From contig NZ_LMND01000004.1 of assembly GCF_001423265.1 (NCBI RefSeq), positions 21,118 through 85,117 on the forward strand: DNA of 64,000 nt. The letters are read 5' to 3'. The DNA is from Methylobacterium sp. Leaf108 (GTDB taxonomy: Bacteria > Pseudomonadota > Alphaproteobacteria > Rhizobiales > Beijerinckiaceae). Shown piece by piece: positions 32,079-42,083 of this stretch; position 1 is the stretch's first letter, and each line of letters starts with the position of its first letter. The translations under genes and the position numbers were made by a program. A model generated the notes under the pieces. The model saw only the letters and a list, made by a program, of their open reading frames with translations. It searched no databases and had not been told where the DNA came from.

Positions 32079-34160
32079 ATGGCTGCGATCGAGGCGATCG
32101 TCCCGGAGCGCAAGTCGCAGCGCGACATCGGGTTCGCGCTCGGCATCGTCGCGATCCTGGCGATCCTGTTCCTGCCGGTCCCGGCCATCCTCCTCGACAT
32201 CGGGCTCGCCTTCTCCATCGCCCTGTCGGTACTGATCCTGATGGTGGCCCTGTGGATCCAGAAGCCGCTCGAATTCTCGGCCTTCCCCACCGTGCTGCTG
32301 ATCGCGACCCTGCTGCGGCTGGCGCTGGGCATCGCCACCACCCGCCTCATCCTGGCCAACGGTCACCACGGCGTCGGGGCCGCGGGTCACGTCATCGAGG
32401 GCTTCTCGCAGTTCGTCATGAGCGGCGACTTCGTGATCGGCATCGTCGTCTTCCTGATCCTGATCACGGTGAACTTCCTCGTCATCACCAAGGGCGCCAC
32501 CCGCATCGCCGAGGTCGGCGCGCGCTTCACCCTCGACGCCATCCCCGGCAAGCAGATGGCCATCGACGCCGACCTCAACGCCGGCCTCATCGACGACAAG
32601 GAGGCCCAGCACCGCCGCCGGGAGCTGGAGGAGGAGAGCTCGTTCTTCGGCTCGATGGACGGTGCCTCGAAGTTCGTGCGCGGCGAGGCCATCGCCTCGC
32701 TCATCACCATCGCCGTCAACGTGTTCGGCGGCATCATCATCGGCACCACCCGCCACGGCATGCCGCTGGGCCATGCGGCGGACGTGTTCACCAAGCTCTC
32801 GGTGGGCGACGGCCTCGTCTCGCAGATCCCGGCGCTGATCGTGTCGCTGGCCGCGGGCCTCCTCGTCTCCAAGGGCGGCACCAAGGGCACCGCCGAACAG
32901 GCGGTGATCGGCCAGCTCGGCGCCTATCCGCGCGCGCTGTGGGTGTCCGCGTTCCTGATGCTGATGTTCGCCCTGGTGCCGGGCCTGCCGTTCCTGCCGT
33001 TCATGGTGCTCGCGGGCCTGATGGCCTTCATCGCCTACGCGATCCCCAAGAAGCTCGCCGAGGAGAAGGCCATCGTGGTGGCCAGAGCCGCGGCCGAGCA
33101 GGAGAAGAAGGACGTCGCGGCCCGCGAATCGGTCAAGGAGTCGCTCAAGACGCCCGAGATCGAGGTCTGTCTCGGCCGCCAGGTCTCGTCCCAGATCCAG
33201 ACCGCCCATTCCGAGCTGTCGCACCGGGTCGCCAAGATGCGCCGCAAGTTCGCGCGCCAGTACGGCTTCGTGGTGCCCGAGATCAAGCTCACCGACAGCC
33301 TCGCCCTGGCGCCCAAGAGCTACCAGATCCTCATCCACGGCACCGTCGCCGCCACCCAGGAGATCCGCCCCGGCGAGCTCCTGGTGGTGGTGGGCGACGG
33401 CCCGTCGCCGGACGTGCCCAGCGATCCGGTGCGCGAGCCCGCCTTCGGCATGAAGGCGCATTGGGTGCTCGAATCCTACGGCGCCGAGGTCCGCCGCGGC
33501 GGCTTCGAACCCATCGACGGCGCCTCGGTGCTGCTGACCCACCTCTCCGAGGTGATCCGCAACAACCTGCCCCAGCTCCTGTCCTACAAGGACATGCGCG
33601 GCCTGATCGACCGGCTCGATCCCGAGTACAAGCGCCTCCTCGAGGAGATCTGCCCGTCGCAGATCTCGTATTCCGGTCTGCAGGCGGTGCTCAAGCTCCT
33701 GCTCGCCGAGCGCGTCTCGATCCGCAACCTCCACCTCATCCTGGAGGCCATCGCCGAGATCACGCCGCACGCCCGGCGCGCCGAGCAGATCGTCGAGCAC
33801 GTGCGCATGCGCATCGCCCAGCAGATCTGCGGCGACCTCGCCGAGAACGGCGTCCTCAACGTCCTGCGCCTCGGCGGCGCCTGGGACCTCTCGTTCCACC
33901 AGAGCCTCAAGCGCGACGTCAAGGGCGAGGTCATCGAGTTCGACATCGACCCGCGCCTCGTGGAGCAGTTCGGCACCGAGGCCGGTGAGGCGATCCGCAC
34001 CCGGATGCGCGAGACCCACAACTTCGCCCTCGTCACCGCGCCCGACGCCCGCCCCTACGTCCGCATGATCGTCGAGCGGCTCTATCCGACGCTGGCGGTG
34101 CTCTCGCACCTCGAGATCGCGCGCGGCGTCGAGATCAAGTCCCTCGGGACGATCTCGTGA
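32079..34160 (+). CDS. flhA: Flagellar biosynthesis protein FlhA
   Basis: The 693-residue protein is a full-length FlhA, the major inner-membrane component and cytoplasmic ring of the flagellar type III export gate. It has an N-terminal set of membrane helices (about residues 15-320) and the FHIPEP family region ([35 protein letters not shown]). The C-terminal cytoplasmic domain (about 350-693) contains [20 protein letters not shown] and [11 protein letters not shown]. The nearest upstream sequence is a repeat-bearing intergenic region. The stop overlaps the GTG of fliR (GTGA), so the two are coupled. No frameshift is seen. Confidence 0.98.
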   Translation: MAAIEAIVPERKSQRDIGFALGIVAILAILFLPVPAILLDIGLAFSIALSVLILMVALWIQKPLEFSAFPTVLLIATLLRLALGIATTRLILANGHHGVGAAGHVIEGFSQFVMSGDFVIGIVVFLILITVNFLVITKGATRIAEVGARFTLDAIPGKQMAIDADLNAGLIDDKEAQHRRRELEEESSFFGSMDGASKFVRGEAIASLITIAVNVFGGIIIGTTRHGMPLGHAADVFTKLSVGDGLVSQIPALIVSLAAGLLVSKGGTKGTAEQAVIGQLGAYPRALWVSAFLMLMFALVPGLPFLPFMVLAGLMAFIAYAIPKKLAEEKAIVVARAAAEQEKKDVAARESVKESLKTPEIEVCLGRQVSSQIQTAHSELSHRVAKMRRKFARQYGFVVPEIKLTDSLALAPKSYQILIHGTVAATQEIRPGELLVVVGDGPSPDVPSDPVREPAFGMKAHWVLESYGAEVRRGGFEPIDGASVLLTHLSEVIRNNLPQLLSYKDMRGLIDRLDPEYKRLLEEICPSQISYSGLQAVLKLLLAERVSIRNLHLILEAIAEITPHARRAEQIVEHVRMRIAQQICGDLAENGVLNVLRLGGAWDLSFHQSLKRDVKGEVIEFDIDPRLVEQFGTEAGEAIRTRMRETHNFALVTAPDARPYVRMIVERLYPTLAVLSHLEIARGVEIKSLGTIS

Positions 34161-34909
34161 CGGCACTGGCGCCCGACAGCTTCCTGTCGGTGTTCATGAT
34201 CTTCTGCCGGGTCGGGGGCTGCCTCCTGATGATCCCCGGCTTTTCCAGCCCGCGCGTGCCGGCCCAGGTGCGGCTGCTCATCGCCCTCTCGGTGTCGCTG
34301 GCGCTGACGCCGCTCCTGCTGCCGCAGTTCCAGGGCAAGCTCGACGACAACCCCGCCACCACCCTGTTCTTCATCGTCAGCGAGAGCATCACCGGCCTCG
34401 TCATCGGCTTCCTCGGGCGGATCTTCTTCTTCGTGCTCGAGACGGTGGTGAACGCCGCCTCCACCATGGTGGGCTTCGGCGGCATGCCCGGCGCGGTGGC
34501 CGAGGGCGTCGACCCGGTGCCGGCGGTGGAGGCGCTGATCATGATGTCGGCCGCCGCCCTGGTCTTTGCCGCCGACATGCACTGGGAGCTGTTTCGCGGC
34601 ATCGTCGATTCCTACGCCCGCATTCCGCCGGGCCAGGGCGTCGGCTCGCAGACGGCCCTGGTGCGCATCGTCGACCAGATCGGCACCGCCTTCGTGCTCG
34701 GCCTCAGGATCACCTCGCCGTTCATCGTCTACGCGGTGGCGGTGAATCTGGCCGCGGGCTTCGCCAACAAGCTCACGCCGACGATCCCGGTGTATTTCAT
34801 CGCGACCCCGTTCATCATGTTCGGCGGGTTGCTGATGCTCTACTACATCTCGAACGAGTTCATGATGCAGTTCCTGATCGGCTACGTCGACTACCTGCGC
34901 AGGGGCTGA
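34157..34909 (+). CDS. fliR: Flagellar biosynthetic protein FliR
   Basis: The 250-residue protein is an integral membrane protein with about six helices and matches FliR, which forms the export-gate pore with FliP and FliQ. Typical segments are [19 protein letters not shown] near the N-terminus, [18 protein letters not shown], and the C-terminal [19 protein letters not shown]. The GTG start overlaps the stop of flhA by four bases. The FliJ-like gene follows after four bases. Confidence 0.96.
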   Translation: MTALAPDSFLSVFMIFCRVGGCLLMIPGFSSPRVPAQVRLLIALSVSLALTPLLLPQFQGKLDDNPATTLFFIVSESITGLVIGFLGRIFFFVLETVVNAASTMVGFGGMPGAVAEGVDPVPAVEALIMMSAAALVFAADMHWELFRGIVDSYARIPPGQGVGSQTALVRIVDQIGTAFVLGLRITSPFIVYAVAVNLAAGFANKLTPTIPVYFIATPFIMFGGLLMLYYISNEFMMQFLIGYVDYLRRG

Positions 34910-34913
34910 GGCG

Positions 34914-35360
34914 ATGACGCCGAGCCAGCGCCTCGCCCGCGCCAAGCGCCTCGTGACGGTGCAGGAGCAGATGCGCCGCGTCGCCGAACGCGATCTGGCC
35001 GCCACCCGCCGCGACATCGCCAGCACCGAGGCCGACCGGGCCGCCCTGCTGCAGACGCTGGCGGGGGAACGGATGGCGGGCCTGTTCCTCGATGCCGCCG
35101 CCGGCCGCCTGCGCCGGATCGCCGAGACCGCCACGGCGCTCGGTGCCAGGGCTACGGCCCAGGAAAGGACCGTCCTGGCGCGCGGCCTGTCCGAAAAGCA
35201 GGCCGAACGCTGGGCCGAGGGGCTCGCCCGCGCCCACCGCGCCGAGGAGGACCGCCGCGAGGCGCTGGAACAGCTCGACCTGCTAATCGCCCGCGGCGGC
35301 GGCCTGGACGATGGCGAGACACCAGCCTCCCGAAAGCCAGGCGCGCTATCCGGGTCGTGA
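34914..35360 (+). CDS. FliJ-like coiled-coil flagellar protein (tentative)
   Basis: The 148-residue product is almost entirely charged alpha-helix (Arg/Glu/Ala-rich, about residues 5-125) with no membrane segment or signal. It resembles the size and coiled-coil nature of FliJ, the stalk of the flagellar export ATPase. Sequence identity in this family is low, so the name rests mainly on position: it starts four bases after fliR and is followed by the rod-binding protein gene. The last 15 residues are Gly/Ser-rich. Confidence 0.55.
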   Translation: MTPSQRLARAKRLVTVQEQMRRVAERDLAATRRDIASTEADRAALLQTLAGERMAGLFLDAAAGRLRRIAETATALGARATAQERTVLARGLSEKQAERWAEGLARAHRAEEDRREALEQLDLLIARGGGLDDGETPASRKPGALSGS

Positions 35361-35415
35361 AGGCCCGGCGCCGCGCCGCGGCCTTCGGGATTCCCTGTCA
35401 GCCCCGGCGACGACC

Positions 35416-35919
35416 ATGAGCATCAGACCCCCATCGGACATCGTCCTCGACGTCGCCCGGGCGGCGGACCCGGCCCGCTACCAGGAGGCCTCGTCCAAGC
35501 TCACCGCCCCCGCCGGCACCGATCCGGCCGCCTTCGGCGACGCCGTGCGCATGGCGGGTGCCGGGGTCCACATGCCCCTCGACGCCCGCGCCACGCTCAC
35601 CACCCTGCAGAGCGACAGCGCGATGGCCAAGGGCGGCAAGGCCGTCGACCCCTACAAGCAGTTCGAGGCGTTCGTGCTGCGCCAGTTCGTCGAGAAGATG
35701 ATGCCCGACAAGGCGACCTCGGTGTTCGGCAAGGGCAACGCCGGCGGCATCTGGAAGTCGATGCTGGCCGAGCAGGTCGGCTCGGAGATCTCGAAGGCCG
35801 GCGGGCTGGGCATCGCCCGCATCCTGTCGGCGCCGCGCAACGCCGAGGCGGTCACCGTCGAGCGGCAGGCCGCCGACCGGGCCGCCGCCGCCCTCCTGCG
35901 GACCAAGGCGACCTCCTGA
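35416..35919 (+). CDS. Flagellar rod-binding protein (FlgJ N-terminal type, CheL-like)
   Basis: The 167-residue protein has the rod-binding domain typical of FlgJ (about residues 65-140) with YKQFEAFVLRQFVEKMMP and GGIWKSMLAEQVGSEIS. It lacks the muramidase domain, as in other alphaproteobacteria, where the protein is often called CheL or simply rod-binding protein and a separate enzyme opens the peptidoglycan. It helps assemble the rod in the periplasm. An upstream start at 35311 would overlap the FliJ-like gene; the ATG at 35416 gives the family length. Confidence 0.85.
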   Translation: MSIRPPSDIVLDVARAADPARYQEASSKLTAPAGTDPAAFGDAVRMAGAGVHMPLDARATLTTLQSDSAMAKGGKAVDPYKQFEAFVLRQFVEKMMPDKATSVFGKGNAGGIWKSMLAEQVGSEISKAGGLGIARILSAPRNAEAVTVERQAADRAAAALLRTKATS

Positions 35920-35963
35920 GCGGGCTCGCCGTCCAGGACGCCCCGATGATCGAAGGACCCTCC

Positions 35964-36293
35964 ATGCTGATCGCCTCCCTCAAGCGGCTCGACGCCACCG
36001 TCTCGGCCGAGACCGAGGCGCTGCTCGCCCATCGCCCGATCGACCAGGACGCGGTCAACCGGCGCAAGGGCCAGAGCCTGCTCGAACTCACCCGCCTCAC
36101 CCGCGGCCTCGACCCGGAGCGGGTCGACCCGGAGCTCGCCGACCAGCTCGCGCGCCTGCGCCGCAGCCTGCAGCGCAACCAGGAGGTGGTGGGCCTGCAC
36201 CTGCGGGCGGTGGAGGAGATCGCCGAGATCGTCAACGACGCGATCCAGGACGCCGAATCCGACGGGACCTATTCCGCCCGCCGCCGCCGCTGA
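35964..36293 (+). CDS. FlgN-like flagellar chaperone (tentative)
   Basis: The 109-residue protein is predicted to be all-helical, with a conserved LHRP-like region (LAHRPIDQDAVNRRKGQSLLEL) and a heptad pattern in LADQLARLRRSLQRNQEVV. Its size and helical content, and its position after the rod-binding gene, fit FlgN, the export chaperone of hook-filament junction proteins. Clear FlgN motifs are weak. The ATG at 35964 is preceded by GAAGGACCCTCC, a good ribosome-binding site. An ATG six codons upstream is the alternative. Confidence 0.55.
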   Translation: MLIASLKRLDATVSAETEALLAHRPIDQDAVNRRKGQSLLELTRLTRGLDPERVDPELADQLARLRRSLQRNQEVVGLHLRAVEEIAEIVNDAIQDAESDGTYSARRRR

Positions 36294-36320
36294 CCGCCCA
36301 CCGAAAGCCCGGCCGCCGCC

Positions 36321-36767
36321 ATGCGCATCCTCGTCACCGGCCTCTGGATCTGTGCCCTCACCGTCGCCTCCTGCTACGGCGCGGTGACCTGGGGCAGCGG
36401 CCTCATGGGCAAGAAGACCGAGCCCTACCTCGAAGGCCTGCAGTACCAGAAGCTGGCGCCCATCAACGTGCCGATGCTCGCGGACGGCAAGGTCACCGGC
36501 TACATCGTCGCCGTCCTGGTCTTCACCGCCGACGCGCGGCTGATGCACACCCTCTCGGTGCCGCCCAACGCCTTCGTGGTCGACGAGACCTTCCGCCAGA
36601 TCTACAGCGACCCCGAGATCGATTTCAGGCGCCTGGCCCGTTACAACGTCACCAAGCGCCTCGCCGAGGTCCGCGCCAAGGTCAACGAGCGCCTGGGCTC
36701 CGAGGTCGTCAAGGACATTTTGGTCGAGGAGTTCAACTTTGTCGCCAAGCGGGAGGTGCGGTCTTAA
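36321..36767 (+). CDS. Membrane-anchored protein of the flagellar cluster, FliL-like (tentative)
   Basis: The 148-residue product has one N-terminal hydrophobic segment (VTGLWICALTVASCYGAV), serving as a leader or anchor, and a soluble part of about 120 residues. The C-terminal segment RAKVNERLGSEVVKDILVEE, followed by FNFV, resembles the end of FliL, a stator-associated basal-body protein, where the final beta strand and preceding helix are conserved. It starts 27 bases after the FlgN-like gene and ends the flagellar run. The identity with FliL is inferred from pattern only. A conserved hypothetical of Hyphomicrobiales flagellar clusters is the safe reading. Confidence 0.45.
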   Translation: MRILVTGLWICALTVASCYGAVTWGSGLMGKKTEPYLEGLQYQKLAPINVPMLADGKVTGYIVAVLVFTADARLMHTLSVPPNAFVVDETFRQIYSDPEIDFRRLARYNVTKRLAEVRAKVNERLGSEVVKDILVEEFNFVAKREVRS

Positions 36768-37001
36768 GGGGTGGGCTTGGGGGTTGAAAGCCGGCAGCTT
36801 GGGAATTTGAGCGGTCGCTTGTGACCTGCAGCGAACTTTGGCTCGTCGGGCGCTACGAATCCTCATGGGCACTGCTTGCGACCACGTCGCTTCCTGCCTT
36901 GCCCCCACTTTGCCCCGGCCCGCCAATTCATGTCAGGCCGGGTCACATCGTCGTTCTAGGATCTTAGCAGGTCCGTTCGTCGTGACTTGGACTGCAAGAC
37001 T

Positions 37002-37742
37002 TCAGATTGCAGCGCCCTTTTCGACGACGATGGTGTCAACGACGTCCGCTGGCTCGTAGAGCCACCGTGCCATAGCCCCGGCCGCCATAGCTCCTACGAT
37101 TGGTGCGAGCCAAAACAGCCAAAGCTGTGCGACGTACTCGCCGCCCGCAAACAAGGCAGGTCCGGTGCTGCGAGCCGGGTTGACCGAGGTGTTGGTCACG
37201 GGGATCGAGATCAGGTGGATCAGGACCAGAGCGAATCCGATGGGGATGCCCGCAAAGCCCGTCGCAGCGCCCTTCGACGTCGTGCCGACGATGATGAAGA
37301 TGAAAAAGAAGGTCGTCAGAAGCTCGATGATCAGGCAAGCGGCAACGCCGTACTTGCCAGGGCTGAGATCACCGTAGCCGTTCGAGGCGAACCCGTTCGG
37401 AAGCCAGCCAGCCTTGCCCGATGCGATGACATAGAGGACGAAGGCACCGACCATAGCGCCAACGACCTGGGCGACGATGTAGGGCAGTACGTGCCGGTTC
37501 GCACAACGTCCGGCAGACCACAGCCCAAGCGTCACAGCCGGATTGAAGTGGCCACCCGAGATGTGACCGACCGCGTAGGCCATCGTGAGCACGGTCAAGC
37601 CAAAGGCAAAGGCGACACCGAGGAAGCCGATGCCGAGTTCCGGGAACGCGGCGGACAAGACGGCGGCACCACAACCGCCAAAGGTCAGCCAGAAGGTGCC
37701 GAAAAACTCGGCCGTCGCCCGGCGCATCGTATCGTGATCCAT
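37002..37742 (-). CDS. aqpZ: Aquaporin Z
   Basis: The 246-residue protein is a six-helix MIP channel with two NPA boxes: [11 protein letters not shown] in the first half and [13 protein letters not shown] in the second. The second NPA box is followed by arginine, as in water-selective channels, and the selectivity-filter context (FNPAVT, NPARS) is of the AqpZ type. It sits in the inner membrane. It is a single gene between the flagellar run and the TonB/PepSY operon. Its codon use and the flanking sequence are visibly less GC-rich than the neighbours, with more A and T at third positions, which suggests a later acquisition. The ATG at 37742 was chosen because the upstream residues do not match the family. 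Confidence 0.93.
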   Translation of the reverse strand: MDHDTMRRATAEFFGTFWLTFGGCGAAVLSAAFPELGIGFLGVAFAFGLTVLTMAYAVGHISGGHFNPAVTLGLWSAGRCANRHVLPYIVAQVVGAMVGAFVLYVIASGKAGWLPNGFASNGYGDLSPGKYGVAACLIIELLTTFFFIFIIVGTTSKGAATGFAGIPIGFALVLIHLISIPVTNTSVNPARSTGPALFAGGEYVAQLWLFWLAPIVGAMAAGAMARWLYEPADVVDTIVVEKGAAI

Positions 37743-38006
37743 GTCTGAACCTCCCGCTATAGGATTTCGCGCGGCACTCGAAGAGCAGGTTCGAAATCTC
37801 AGATTTGTGCGACGCGAGCAGTCTGCGCTGGCATCTACCGGAACGCATTTCGCGAACGTTGCACGGGCAGAGGGAGACAGCAATTACCGGAACAGCAATG
37901 CGCTTACTCTCCAATCGTATTCATGCTCAGAGGGGCTTGAGAAGGACGGCGCGGAAGGTCTGATTTCCACCCAAAGCGGCACCTCACACAATCAAACCCA
38001 TCGCGT

Positions 38007-39416
38007 TCAGCCCGAAAGCTTACGGCTCACCCGCCGCCACCTCGCCACGAGCCCGCTGAGGACCACCACCGCCCCCAAAAGGTTGAGCGCCCACTGCGCC
38101 AGTTCGCGCGCAGGCCCGGCGAGGACGAAAAAATCGAGGCGGTGCAGGCCGTCGAACAGCCAGCGGTAGGCGCGGCTGGAGCGGTCGAGGCGCTCGGCGA
38201 TGGTGCCGTCGCGTGGGTCGACGTGCAGCCAGGTGGCGGCCGGGTCGGCAAAGCGCAGGCGCAGCATCGGCAGCGGCCGCTCGCCGAGGCCGGACCAATG
38301 GGCGTCGTGGGCCGTCAGCCGCTCCACCGTCGGCGGCGCGGCCTGGCCCATCGCCCGCATCGCGGCGGCCACGATCTGCGCCTCGTCGGGGCCGGGGCCA
38401 CCATCGGCCCCCATCACGCGGCGTCCCTCCCGCATGAGCGACACCACGAGCGGCCGCCCGCCGAGGGTGGTGAAGCGCAGGGCCACCGCGTCCGGGGCCG
38501 CGACCCGCCGCAGCCCGGCCGGGTCGAGGCCGACCGGGTGCCAGGGGCCGGCCTGGGCGGCCACGAGGGCCGCCGGCGGGGCCGGTCCGGTGAACCAGCG
38601 GTTCGGGTTCATCGAGAGCCAGCCGCTGACGAGGAAGCCGGTGAGGGCGAGCCCGCCCGCGAGACCCGAGAGGTGGTGCCAGCGCGCCAGCCCGCGGTAG
38701 GGCGTCAGCGCCCCGTTGCGATAGCGCCGGGGCCAGCCGAGCCGCCAGATTCCGAGGACGAGGCCGCTCGCCAGGAGCGGAATCGCGAGTCCCGACAGCC
38801 ACAGCACCACGTCCCGCCACAGGTCGGGCCGGGCCCGCAGCGGCGTCGGGTAGACCCAATGCACCACGGCGCCGACCCAGTTCCAGCCGCGCTCGAACCG
38901 CGTGGTGACGAGGGCGACCTCCCCGGTGGGGGCCGAGACGTAGACCTCGGTGCCGGCCGCATCGGCCAGGGCGACCTTGTGGAAGGGCCGCAGCGGGTCG
39001 TAGCGGGCGGTGACGGTCCATTGGTCGCGCGCCACGGGCTCGACGGTGCCGGAGCCGGCGAGGGCCCGGGCCTCCTCCGGCGTGAGCGCGGGCCGGCGCT
39101 CCCCGGTCCGGGCCGAGACCGTGGCGCGGCTCCCGTCAGGGCCGGTGACACGATAGACGGGCTCCCCGCCCTGCATCTCCAGTCCGAGGGCGGCGGGTTC
39201 GGGCCGGCCGGCCGCCGCGAGGGCGGCGTCGGGGGCGATGGCCACCCGGTCCCAGGCGATCGGCGGCAGGCGGGCGAGCCGCTCGGCCTGCGACAGGCGC
39301 GGGAACGGCACGTGCAGCATCACGAGGCCCGAGCCGATCCATAGGGCGACGAGGAGCCCGGCGCCGATCCCGAGCCAGCGATGCCCGAGGATCAGCCAGC
39401 GTTTGGCGACCTTCAC
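38007..39416 (-). CDS. PepSY-domain membrane protein downstream of TonB receptor
   Basis: The 469-residue protein has about four membrane helices (near residues 12-35, 195-215, 245-265 and 435-455) and PepSY-type periplasmic loops (GEPVYRVTGPDGS, RARPDLWRDVVLW). Such proteins often accompany siderophore receptors and are thought to act as periplasmic or membrane reductases of the imported metal complex. It has RWLGIGAGLLVALWIGSGLV near the start. The GTG start overlaps the stop of the receptor gene (GTGA), so expression should follow that of the receptor and its riboswitch. A GTG one codon upstream is equally possible. Confidence 0.85.
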   Translation of the reverse strand: MKVAKRWLILGHRWLGIGAGLLVALWIGSGLVMLHVPFPRLSQAERLARLPPIAWDRVAIAPDAALAAAGRPEPAALGLEMQGGEPVYRVTGPDGSRATVSARTGERRPALTPEEARALAGSGTVEPVARDQWTVTARYDPLRPFHKVALADAAGTEVYVSAPTGEVALVTTRFERGWNWVGAVVHWVYPTPLRARPDLWRDVVLWLSGLAIPLLASGLVLGIWRLGWPRRYRNGALTPYRGLARWHHLSGLAGGLALTGFLVSGWLSMNPNRWFTGPAPPAALVAAQAGPWHPVGLDPAGLRRVAAPDAVALRFTTLGGRPLVVSLMREGRRVMGADGGPGPDEAQIVAAAMRAMGQAAPPTVERLTAHDAHWSGLGERPLPMLRLRFADPAATWLHVDPRDGTIAERLDRSSRAYRWLFDGLHRLDFFVLAGPARELAQWALNLLGAVVVLSGLVARWRRVSRKLSG

Positions 39417-41647
39417 CACGTCACGCTGTAGGCGACCTCGACCGAGCGCGGCCGCCCGAGCAGCCAGAAGGTCGACCCGCCGGTGACCGGATAGACCGCG
39501 TCGAGGAGGTTGTAGGCGCGCAGGCTCAGGCGGGAGGTGTCGTCGATCCGGTAGTCGACGCTGCCGTTCACGACCTCGTAGGCCGGTCGCCGGACCGTGT
39601 TGGCGAAGTCGCCCACCGTCTCGCCCACGAACTGCACGCCGGCCCGCGCCTCCCAGCGCGGCGCGAAGGCCCAGGACAGCCACAGGTTGGCCACTCGCTC
39701 GGGCACGTTGATCGGCTGGTTGCCCGCGAACGAGACGGCGACCCCGCCCACGGCCTGCTGGAAGCTGTCGTATTGCGCCTGCAAGAGGGCGAGGTTGCCC
39801 TCGATGCGCCAGTTCTCCCACAGGCCCAGGGAGGCGAACGCCTCGACCCCGTGGGACGACTGGCTCCCCACCTGGATCGACACGGCGGGGCGCTGCGGGT
39901 CGGCGGTCAGGAGGTTGTCCTTCTTGATCCGGTAGCCGGCCAGGGTGAACTCGCCGCGCCCGTCCCAGAACACCTGCTTGTAGCCGACCTCGACCTGTTC
40001 GCCGTTCGAGAGCTGGAAGTCCTTCTGGGCCAGGGTGAGGGTGATGAGCGTCCCCACCGGGTCGACGGCCGTGGCGTAGCTCGCATAGAGCGAACTGCCC
40101 GGCGTCGGGCTGTAGACGGCGCCGAAGCGATAGCTCACCGCGCTGAAGTCCTTGGTGTAGCCGGCGGCGGGGTTGCGCAGGTCGTTCCGGCGGACGGTCG
40201 GCGCGTCGTAGCGGACGCCGGCGATCAGCGAGAGCTGGTCGGACAGGACGAGACGGTTCTCGGCGAAGAGGGAATACTGGTCGGTGCTGGTGGCGTACCC
40301 CGGCGTGGTGCCGTCGACGCGCAGGAATCGGCCCGGATCGACGGCGAAGGGATCGACGGTGCTCACGCCGCCGTAGGGCGCGTTGTTGGTGTGGAGGAAC
40401 GAGATGCGGTTGACGTCGAAGCCCGCCACGAACTCGTTGGCGAAGCCGAACAGCTCGCCGCGGACGGTGGCGTCGAAGCGGTTTCCGATCTGCTCCTGGT
40501 CGTGGAAGATCTCGATGTAGTCCGAGCGCCTGACGCGGCCGGTGGCCGGGACGAAGGCGTAGGTCTCGGCGTTGCGCCAGCGCCGGTGCGAGGACAGGCG
40601 ATAGGCGGTGTTGCGGATCGTGACGTCGGCGCTGGGCGACCACTCGGTCTTGAACTGCGTCCAGTCGTCCTTGAAGACGATCCGGCTGTCGTCGACGGTG
40701 TAGTTGTTGAACCGCGTGCGCCGGTCGATGCCGCCATCGATGAGGGGCGTCCCGAAGTAGCGCAGCGGCTCCTGGTAGCCGGAGTCGTGCGAGAGGGTGA
40801 AGGCGAGGTCTGGGGTGGCTTGGTAGAACAGCGATCCCGAGACCGCGAGGTTGCTGAACTCGCCGTTCTGGCGCAGCCACCCGTCGGCCTGGTTGGCACT
40901 GACGTTGAGGCGGTAGGCGACCCGGTCGCCGAGGGCGCCGCCGGTGTCGAAGGCCAGGCGCTTGACCCCGTCCGAGCCGAGCGCCACCCGCGCCGCGTTG
41001 ATGGTGGTGAAGGTCGGCTTCTTGGGCACCACGTTGATGACGCCCCCGATGGCGCCGTCGCCCGACAGCACCGAGGCGGGGCCGCGCAGCACCTCGATCC
41101 GGTCGACGTTCCAGGTGTCGAACGGGAAGGTGATGGTTCCGGTGCCGACGTAGAGGCGGGTGCCGTCGTAGAGCTGCATCACCGAGTTGACCCCGGCGAA
41201 CCCGCGCGAGGTGTACGCCCCGAAGCCGTTGCCGGGCGCGGCGATGGTGGTGATGCCGGCCGCGTTCTGGGTCACCGCCTCCTGCACCGTCTCCTGGCCG
41301 CGCTCGCGGATCTTCTGGCCGGAGACGACCTCGACGCTGGCCGGCGTCTGGAGCGGCGACAGGTCGAGGCGGCTGCCGGTCCGGTTGGGTGTCGCGAGGT
41401 TCAGGCCGGTGGGTGCCGCCGTGTAGGGGGTCGGCGCCAGCAGGCGGGTTCCCGTCCCGGAGCCGGCCACCGCCAGTTCCGAGAGGGTGGCGGCGGCGTG
41501 GTCCTCGCCCGGGCGGGGGGCGTCATGCGCCGCGAGGGAGACCTTCGCGAGGGAGACCTGCGCCACGAGGAAAGCCGGAGCGAGGGCGAAGACGGAGATC
41601 GGCCGTCGGCGACCGGACGGTCGTCGGGCGAGAGAATGGGACGACAT
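39413..41647 (-). CDS. TonB-dependent (siderophore-type) outer-membrane receptor
   Basis: The 744-residue protein has a leader (about residues 15-40), a plug domain (about 90-230) with SVEVVSGQKIRERGQETVQE and VDRIEVLRGPASVLSGDGAI, and a 22-strand beta-barrel ending in an aromatic residue (YSVTW). The plug and barrel match the TonB-dependent siderophore receptor class rather than classical BtuB. A cobalamin riboswitch precedes the gene, and the PepSY protein gene overlaps its 3' end. The regulation suggests transport of cobalamin, a cobinamide-like corrinoid or a cobalt complex rather than iron, but the substrate is not proven. The ATG at 41647 precedes the leader; an upstream start was not used. 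Confidence 0.92.
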   Translation of the reverse strand: MSSHSLARRPSGRRRPISVFALAPAFLVAQVSLAKVSLAAHDAPRPGEDHAAATLSELAVAGSGTGTRLLAPTPYTAAPTGLNLATPNRTGSRLDLSPLQTPASVEVVSGQKIRERGQETVQEAVTQNAAGITTIAAPGNGFGAYTSRGFAGVNSVMQLYDGTRLYVGTGTITFPFDTWNVDRIEVLRGPASVLSGDGAIGGVINVVPKKPTFTTINAARVALGSDGVKRLAFDTGGALGDRVAYRLNVSANQADGWLRQNGEFSNLAVSGSLFYQATPDLAFTLSHDSGYQEPLRYFGTPLIDGGIDRRTRFNNYTVDDSRIVFKDDWTQFKTEWSPSADVTIRNTAYRLSSHRRWRNAETYAFVPATGRVRRSDYIEIFHDQEQIGNRFDATVRGELFGFANEFVAGFDVNRISFLHTNNAPYGGVSTVDPFAVDPGRFLRVDGTTPGYATSTDQYSLFAENRLVLSDQLSLIAGVRYDAPTVRRNDLRNPAAGYTKDFSAVSYRFGAVYSPTPGSSLYASYATAVDPVGTLITLTLAQKDFQLSNGEQVEVGYKQVFWDGRGEFTLAGYRIKKDNLLTADPQRPAVSIQVGSQSSHGVEAFASLGLWENWRIEGNLALLQAQYDSFQQAVGGVAVSFAGNQPINVPERVANLWLSWAFAPRWEARAGVQFVGETVGDFANTVRRPAYEVVNGSVDYRIDDTSRLSLRAYNLLDAVYPVTGGSTFWLLGRPRSVEVAYSVTW

Positions 41648-41784
41648 GGGCAGCGAGGCCTCGGGCGACGGCAGTGGCACGTCACCGCGAACGAAGCCTC
41701 GGCTCAGGCGGTCTCCGAAAAAGACACGCGCCCGCCTCGACACCCACCAGGACACCCCGCCCGATGCGTTTCGCGTGTGACCAC

Positions 41785-41960
41785 GACTGACGGCAGGTCT
41801 CCTGGCTCGCGGGTCGCTGTCCCGTCATCGTCTTCCCAGGCCCGAGGAACCCAGTGACGTGTTGATGAAGGACTCGCCGCTTACAGTTGCGGGGGCAGCC
41901 GCGGCATCGGGCGATCCTTGCGGACCCTCGCCCTCACCGCGTTCCCTTTTGATCCTCTCG
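41785..41960 (-). promoter_or_regulatory. Cobalamin riboswitch
   Basis: On the minus strand, the order of conserved blocks is AAAAGGGAACGCGGTG, then GCTGCCCCCGCAACTGTAAG, then GGGAAGACGATG, and the B12 box GAGCCAGGAGACCTGCC (complement of about 41791-41808). These are the hallmark segments of the AdoCbl riboswitch. It ends about 138 bases before the receptor ATG, so it is placed to repress the receptor and the overlapping PepSY gene when cobalamin is plentiful. Confidence 0.95.
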
Positions 41961-42083
41961 CGAGGAACCGTCGGCCCGAGGCTAGCGCGCCGGCGGAGAC
42001 CGCGTCAATCGCGCACAGGTTCGGTCACGGCACGCTCACCGGAACGTGTGGCATCCGCGACGCACCCAACGCGGGGTGCGGCC

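Noticed and set aside
36838..37059. Small plus-strand frame (73 codons) before aqpZ
   Set aside because: It has no ribosome-binding site or similarity and overlaps the aquaporin 3' end on the other strand.
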